From a bacterium (GTDB taxonomy: Bacteria; SZUA-79; Acidulodesulfobacterales; Acidulodesulfobacteraceae): a stretch of 17,382 bases of DNA. Shown here piece by piece: positions 13,990 to 17,382 of the stretch. The notes beneath the pieces are model-generated. The model worked only from the letters and a program-made list of their open reading frames with translations. It was not told the origin of the DNA and did no database searches. The position numbers were made by a program, and so were the translations under genes. The stretch spans positions 1 through 17,382 of the forward strand of contig JAJZJD010000002.1 of the NCBI GenBank assembly GCA_021828445.1. The letters are read 5' to 3'. Positions within the stretch are counted from its first letter, which is position 1; each line of letters starts with the position of its first letter.

Positions 13990-15846
13990 TTATTTTACCT
14001 TGCAATAAAAGATTCGCTCGATATTTCCGTCATCGGCGCTTTTGCCTGCGCTAAACGCCTTGAATTTCTTTTCAAAAATTTCGACTTTTCCTTTGTTTTC
14101 TAAAATTTGTATTATTCTATCATCGTTTATTCTTGCATTCGAACGTCCGTCTTTTGACCCGCCGGTATTATTGTAGGACACAAGAATATGCTTGCAATCC
14201 GCATTTAAAATTAAATCTTCAAATGAATATTCAGCATTTTTTAGGCAGTATAAACTTTTAATATACGACCTGTCCATTTTTTTTGCAATCCCTTCAACTT
14301 TTGGTTTTTTCCATTCGGCTAAATTTTCCAAAAGATGATAGGCATCCGAGTATTGACGGGAATTGTACGGAGGATCTATATAAAGAACATCGCAAGAGAT
14401 TTTTCTAATTAATATATTTGCATCATTTTTATATATTTCGTTGTTGCCATTATTTGAAAAGTTTATATAAGGTATTAAAAGTTTTAGCGGTTGCAACATA
14501 TCCATATTTTTACGAAACGCATCGTAATGCCCTACCGTGTTGGCGATTTTATCGGTAGCATATATTAAAGAACATAGCAGTATATTTTTTTCGTCTTCGC
14601 TCGATGCGATTTTATCAATTTCTTCACGAACAGCCCCGATTTTTTTTGCATTTATTAAAGAAAAATAGGTATTTCCAAAATTAATTGAAAAATAATTATC
14701 CTCATCCGCTTTTAAACTATTTAAATAGTCTATTTTTTCGGCAATATCATTGAAAATTATGCTTGTGTTCAAGAATGCTTCTAGGCAGACATAGTTGCTA
14801 AAAAGAAAATCGTTAGAAATTATTTTAATCTCCGGCTTATTAAATCTTTCCCCGACAACGCCGGTGCCTGCAAAAATATCGCAAAATGATTCTATTGCAC
14901 AGCATTTTTCTGATACTATATCTTCGATAAATCCGAGCAATTTATATTTGTTCCCAAGATATCTTCTATTCTGCGCTCGGAAATAACCGGAAAGAGTATT
15001 TGGTTTCGTTAAAGTATTTGTAAAATGAATTCCTTCAACAGCATTCTTAAAGTTGATACTATTTTTTTCAACGCTGCTAACGTTGGTTAAAGCATTAGTC
15101 TTTTTACTCTCTAATAAATCGAATAAAGTTAGTTGGACTCCTTCCGCAACATAACCGTCATATGACTTGCTTTTTCCGCAATTTCTTATTTTTTTATGAA
15201 AACTGTAGTAATCCTTATCCCCTATTATTATAAAATCAAGTATTGGGATTCCTACTAATTCGCCGGCTTGAATAATCCTTTCCATTACTTCTTCGTCTTC
15301 TATACTTGGCTGAGGATTTCCGGTCGGATGATTATGCGCTATAATTATGCCGGCTGAATTTAATTGAATCGCCGGATTAAAAACCTCTCTTGGGTGAATT
15401 AAGCTCTTATCGAGGATGCCTATGCTTATAATTTCTTTTTTTATCAGTATATTTTTTGCGTTAAGGTATAAACAAACCAAATATTCCTTTTTCTTATCTC
15501 TTAAATCGTAAGTCAGAGATAAAACGTCTTTGTAATCACGGACAATAATTTCTCTCTGCGCATCTTCTTCATAAAACCTTTTAAATAATGAAATTGCCGA
15601 AACAATCTGTAAAGCCTTTGCCTGACCGATTCCATTGATTGTTTTTAGTTCATTTATTGTAACGTCAAGGAATTTATTGCCGTATTTTTTAATAATATGA
15701 GATGCAAGTTCCTGAACGTTTTCCCCCTTTATTCCGTTTCCGAGTATTATCGCTAAAAGGTCGGCTTTAGAAAGGGCTTCCGGTCCCTTTTTGAGGAATT
15801 TTTCTCTTGGACGGTCGGATTTAGGCCAGTCTTTAATTTTTGCCAT
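13990..15846 (-). CDS. RadC-DNA adenine methyltransferase (D12 class) fusion
   Basis: A single 618-aa frame. Residues 1-225 are a complete RadC: the N-terminal helical part (KIKDWPKSDRPREKFLKKGP), a helix-hairpin-helix (TINGIGQAKALQIVSA, 69-84) and an MPN/JAMM domain with HNHPTGNPQPSIED (His171, His173, Ser181, Asp184), all metal-site residues intact. A linker (226-285) contains QLTLF (238-242). Residues 290-618 are an alpha-class (D12/Dam-like) N6-adenine methyltransferase: RYLGNKYKLL, motif I DIFAGTGVVG (323-332), SND (344-346) and motif IV IDPPYNSRQYSDAYH (490-504). RadC is a common gene of mobile islands with no settled biochemical role; bacterial JAMM domains are metalloprotease-like. 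It is the first gene of the restriction operon. No Shine-Dalgarno sequence is visible. I infer that it methylates one strand of the endonuclease site; the job of RadC here is unknown. Confidence 0.92.
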   Translation of the reverse strand: MAKIKDWPKSDRPREKFLKKGPEALSKADLLAIILGNGIKGENVQELASHIIKKYGNKFLDVTINELKTINGIGQAKALQIVSAISLFKRFYEEDAQREIIVRDYKDVLSLTYDLRDKKKEYLVCLYLNAKNILIKKEIISIGILDKSLIHPREVFNPAIQLNSAGIIIAHNHPTGNPQPSIEDEEVMERIIQAGELVGIPILDFIIIGDKDYYSFHKKIRNCGKSKSYDGYVAEGVQLTLFDLLESKKTNALTNVSSVEKNSINFKNAVEGIHFTNTLTKPNTLSGYFRAQNRRYLGNKYKLLGFIEDIVSEKCCAIESFCDIFAGTGVVGERFNKPEIKIISNDFLFSNYVCLEAFLNTSIIFNDIAEKIDYLNSLKADEDNYFSINFGNTYFSLINAKKIGAVREEIDKIASSEDEKNILLCSLIYATDKIANTVGHYDAFRKNMDMLQPLKLLIPYINFSNNGNNEIYKNDANILIRKISCDVLYIDPPYNSRQYSDAYHLLENLAEWKKPKVEGIAKKMDRSYIKSLYCLKNAEYSFEDLILNADCKHILVSYNNTGGSKDGRSNARINDDRIIQILENKGKVEIFEKKFKAFSAGKSADDGNIERIFYCKVK

Positions 15847-15893
15847 ATTTAGATAATTTTACATCCAATTTACATGTTATATTGTATCCACAT

Positions 15894-15922
15894 ATTATAA
15901 TCTATCTAATGGCAAATATAAA
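15894..15922 (-). promoter_or_regulatory. Candidate promoter of the restriction-modification operon
   Basis: On the minus strand TTTATA (complement of 15917-15922) and a perfect TATAAT (complement of 15894-15899) are separated by 17 bp. Transcription would start near 15887, giving a leader of about 40 nt before the RadC-methyltransferase ATG. The -35 is only a 4 of 6 match and the region is AT-rich. No operator or control-protein gene is visible. Confidence 0.38.
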
Positions 15923-15957
15923 TTTAAAATTAGGAAATAATTGTTTCTACTGATTCG

Positions 15958-16449
15958 CTAGTTTTCTTTATTGATTTCTTTATCTGCTTGAATTACCGAG
16001 TCTGCCATTTCCTTTCTGTAGCGTTTTAATTTTTCGGTCAGAGCCGCATCGGATAAGGCGAGAATAGATACGGCTAAAAGGGCGGCGTTAACGCATCCGC
16101 TTTTGCCGATTGCCATTGTCGCGACAGGTATTCCGCCCGGCATCTGGACGATGGACATAAGGCTGTCCAATCCGTTAAGCGCGGAAGCGTTAAGCGGAAC
16201 GCCAATAACGGGAAGAATAGTCATCGCCGCAATAACGCCCGGAAGATGGGCGCTCATGCCGGCGGCGGCGATTATTACTTTTGTGCCTTTTTTTTCCGCC
16301 GATTCGACGAGTTCGACAGTTCTTTTTAAAGTTCTGTGGGCTGATGAAATGTGCAGTTCATAAGAAATTCCAAATTTTTTAAGCATTTGAACGGCGCCGT
16401 CTATATCGCCCAAATCGTTTTTAGAACCTGTTAAGATTAAAACGTCCAT
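15958..16449 (-). CDS. purE: N5-carboxyaminoimidazole ribonucleotide mutase
   Basis: Class I PurE, moving the carboxyl group of N5-CAIR to carbon 4 to make CAIR in de novo purine synthesis; works after PurK. Motifs in order: LTGSKNDLGD (6-15, against the usual GSxSDW), SSAHRTL (40-46, with the catalytic His43), AAAGMSAHLPGVIAAMT (61-77), PVIGVPL and QMPGGIPVATMAIG (107-120). The 163-aa length is typical. AGAGG lies about 9 nt before the ATG. It follows mtnP by 24 bp, so both are probably one transcript that links purine synthesis with adenine salvage. No purK or other pur gene is visible. Confidence 0.95.
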   Translation of the reverse strand: MDVLILTGSKNDLGDIDGAVQMLKKFGISYELHISSAHRTLKRTVELVESAEKKGTKVIIAAAGMSAHLPGVIAAMTILPVIGVPLNASALNGLDSLMSIVQMPGGIPVATMAIGKSGCVNAALLAVSILALSDAALTEKLKRYRKEMADSVIQADKEINKEN

Positions 16450-16473
16450 AAAATTAACCTCTTTATTATTATA

Positions 16474-17370
16474 TTAATCGTATAAATTGAATATCGATAA
16501 TTTTTTCAGCGTTTCCTCGGGGACGTCTTTTTTTGCCGTTACGACAGACTTTTGCAGAGAGAAGCCGCAGGAGCACAAGTTCCCGCCGTTTCTTTCCGCA
16601 CTGCACTCATTGTGTGCGAAATCGATTTTGGCTATAGACTCTTTAATGATATTTTTTGCTTTTTCGGCGTTTTCCAGAAGAATCTTAATAATCATATCGG
16701 CGTTTACGTTGTCTTCTTCCTCGTGCCAGCAGTCGTAATCCGTCGCCATAGCTATCGTGGCGTAGCATAGCTCGGCTTCTCTTGCGAGCTTGGCTTCGGT
16801 GGCGTTAGTCATGCCGATTACGTCGAAGCCGTTATTCTTATAAAAAAGGGACTCCGCTTTAGTAGAAAACTGGGGGCCTTCTATGCACAAGTAAGAGCCG
16901 CCTTTATGGTAGGGAATATCAAGCGATTTACACGAATCCACGACTATTTTGCGCAGATAAGAGCAGACCGGCTCCGCCATTGAAACATGGGCTACAAGGC
17001 CGTTTCCGAAAAAAGTGCTTTTTCTGTTTTTGGTAAAATCGAAAAACTGGTCAACTATAACCATATCCCCGGGCTTAATCTCTTTTTTGAGGCTTCCTAC
17101 GGCGCTGACCGAAATTACTTTTTTGACCCCGGAAACCTTCAATGCATAGATATTTGCGGCATAATTTATTTCGGACGGGAGTATTTTGTGCCCTTTTCCG
17201 TGTCTGGGCAGAAAAACCAGCTTTCTGCCGTTTATTTCCCCGAATACGAGCTTATCGGATGGGTTTCCAAACGGCGTATTTACCGATTTCTCGCTGACGT
17301 TTTTCAGCCCGTCCATTTGATATAACCCGCTGCCCCCTATTATTCCCAGAATATCCGATTTTTTTTCCAT
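16474..17370 (-). CDS. mtnP: S-methyl-5'-thioadenosine phosphorylase
   Basis: Phosphorolysis of methylthioadenosine (from polyamine synthesis and other SAM-using reactions) to adenine and methylthioribose-1-phosphate. IGIIGGSG-like start (ILGIIGGSGLY, 7-17), LPRHGKGH (54-61), NYAANIYAL (69-77), CIEGPQFSTKAE (162-173) and IGMTNATEAKLAREAELCYA (185-204), then TDYDCWHEE (210-218). GMTN and the TDYDCWH block with its Asp residues mark MtnP rather than guanosine/inosine phosphorylase. At 298 aa it is slightly longer than many; the last 50 residues include two closely spaced cysteines (CSC). AGGAG at 17378-17382 (complement) precedes the ATG by 7 nt. A 6-oxopurine-active relative cannot be fully excluded. 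Confidence 0.93.
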   Translation of the reverse strand: MEKKSDILGIIGGSGLYQMDGLKNVSEKSVNTPFGNPSDKLVFGEINGRKLVFLPRHGKGHKILPSEINYAANIYALKVSGVKKVISVSAVGSLKKEIKPGDMVIVDQFFDFTKNRKSTFFGNGLVAHVSMAEPVCSYLRKIVVDSCKSLDIPYHKGGSYLCIEGPQFSTKAESLFYKNNGFDVIGMTNATEAKLAREAELCYATIAMATDYDCWHEEEDNVNADMIIKILLENAEKAKNIIKESIAKIDFAHNECSAERNGGNLCSCGFSLQKSVVTAKKDVPEETLKKLSIFNLYD

Positions 17371-17382
17371 ACGATTTCTCCT

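Noticed and set aside
1..17382. CRISPR arrays, tRNA and rRNA genes.
   Set aside because: No regularly spaced repeats other than the IS21 ends were seen, and no tRNA-like cloverleaf or rRNA sequence was recognised.

Overview
The window looks like a chromosomal stretch of an AT-rich Gram-negative bacterium. GmhA (heptose of lipopolysaccharide) and a DksA-type factor support the Gram-negative call. Base and codon use (many ATA and AAA codons) and gene content would fit a deltaproteobacterium-like lineage, but I cannot assign a taxon with confidence.

Layout from left to right. Positions 1-865 hold the 3' part of an IS200/IS605-type TnpB gene and the element's right end. Then follow core genes: argS (926-2902), a DppD/DppF-type peptide-transporter ATPase pair (2939-4778), a convergent DksA/TraR zinc-finger gene (4759-5232, minus) and a dGTPase-like HD hydrolase (5363-6811). 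From about 6955 to 10700 lies a degraded, very AT-rich accessory stretch. A hypothetical gene there is interrupted by an IS21-family element (about 7326-9902, istA and istB on minus, ends made of 23-bp-spaced repeats). After it come the start-less right-hand ORF and a frameshifted remnant of the C-terminus of a UvrD/Rep-type helicase.

The rest (10724-17370) is all on the minus strand. In transcription order it reads mtnP, purE, a three-gene restriction-modification operon and gmhA. The operon encodes (1) a 618-aa fusion of a complete RadC (helix-hairpin-helix plus JAMM/MPN domain) to a D12-class N6-adenine methyltransferase, (2) a 609-aa endonuclease of the AlwI/BstNBI/MlyI family (type IIS or nicking enzymes), and (3) a 258-aa beta-class N6-adenine methyltransferase.

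How they work together: enzymes of the AlwI/BstNBI family recognise asymmetric sites, so two methyltransferases, one per strand, make sense. The unusual point is that one of them carries a RadC domain, joined by a linker that contains a QLTLF segment resembling a beta sliding-clamp binding motif. This RadC-methyltransferase/AlwI-like operon is the best candidate for an undescribed system here. The neighbouring IS21 element, the helicase remnant and the split gene suggest that the interval between dgt and purE is a hot spot for accessory or defence DNA.
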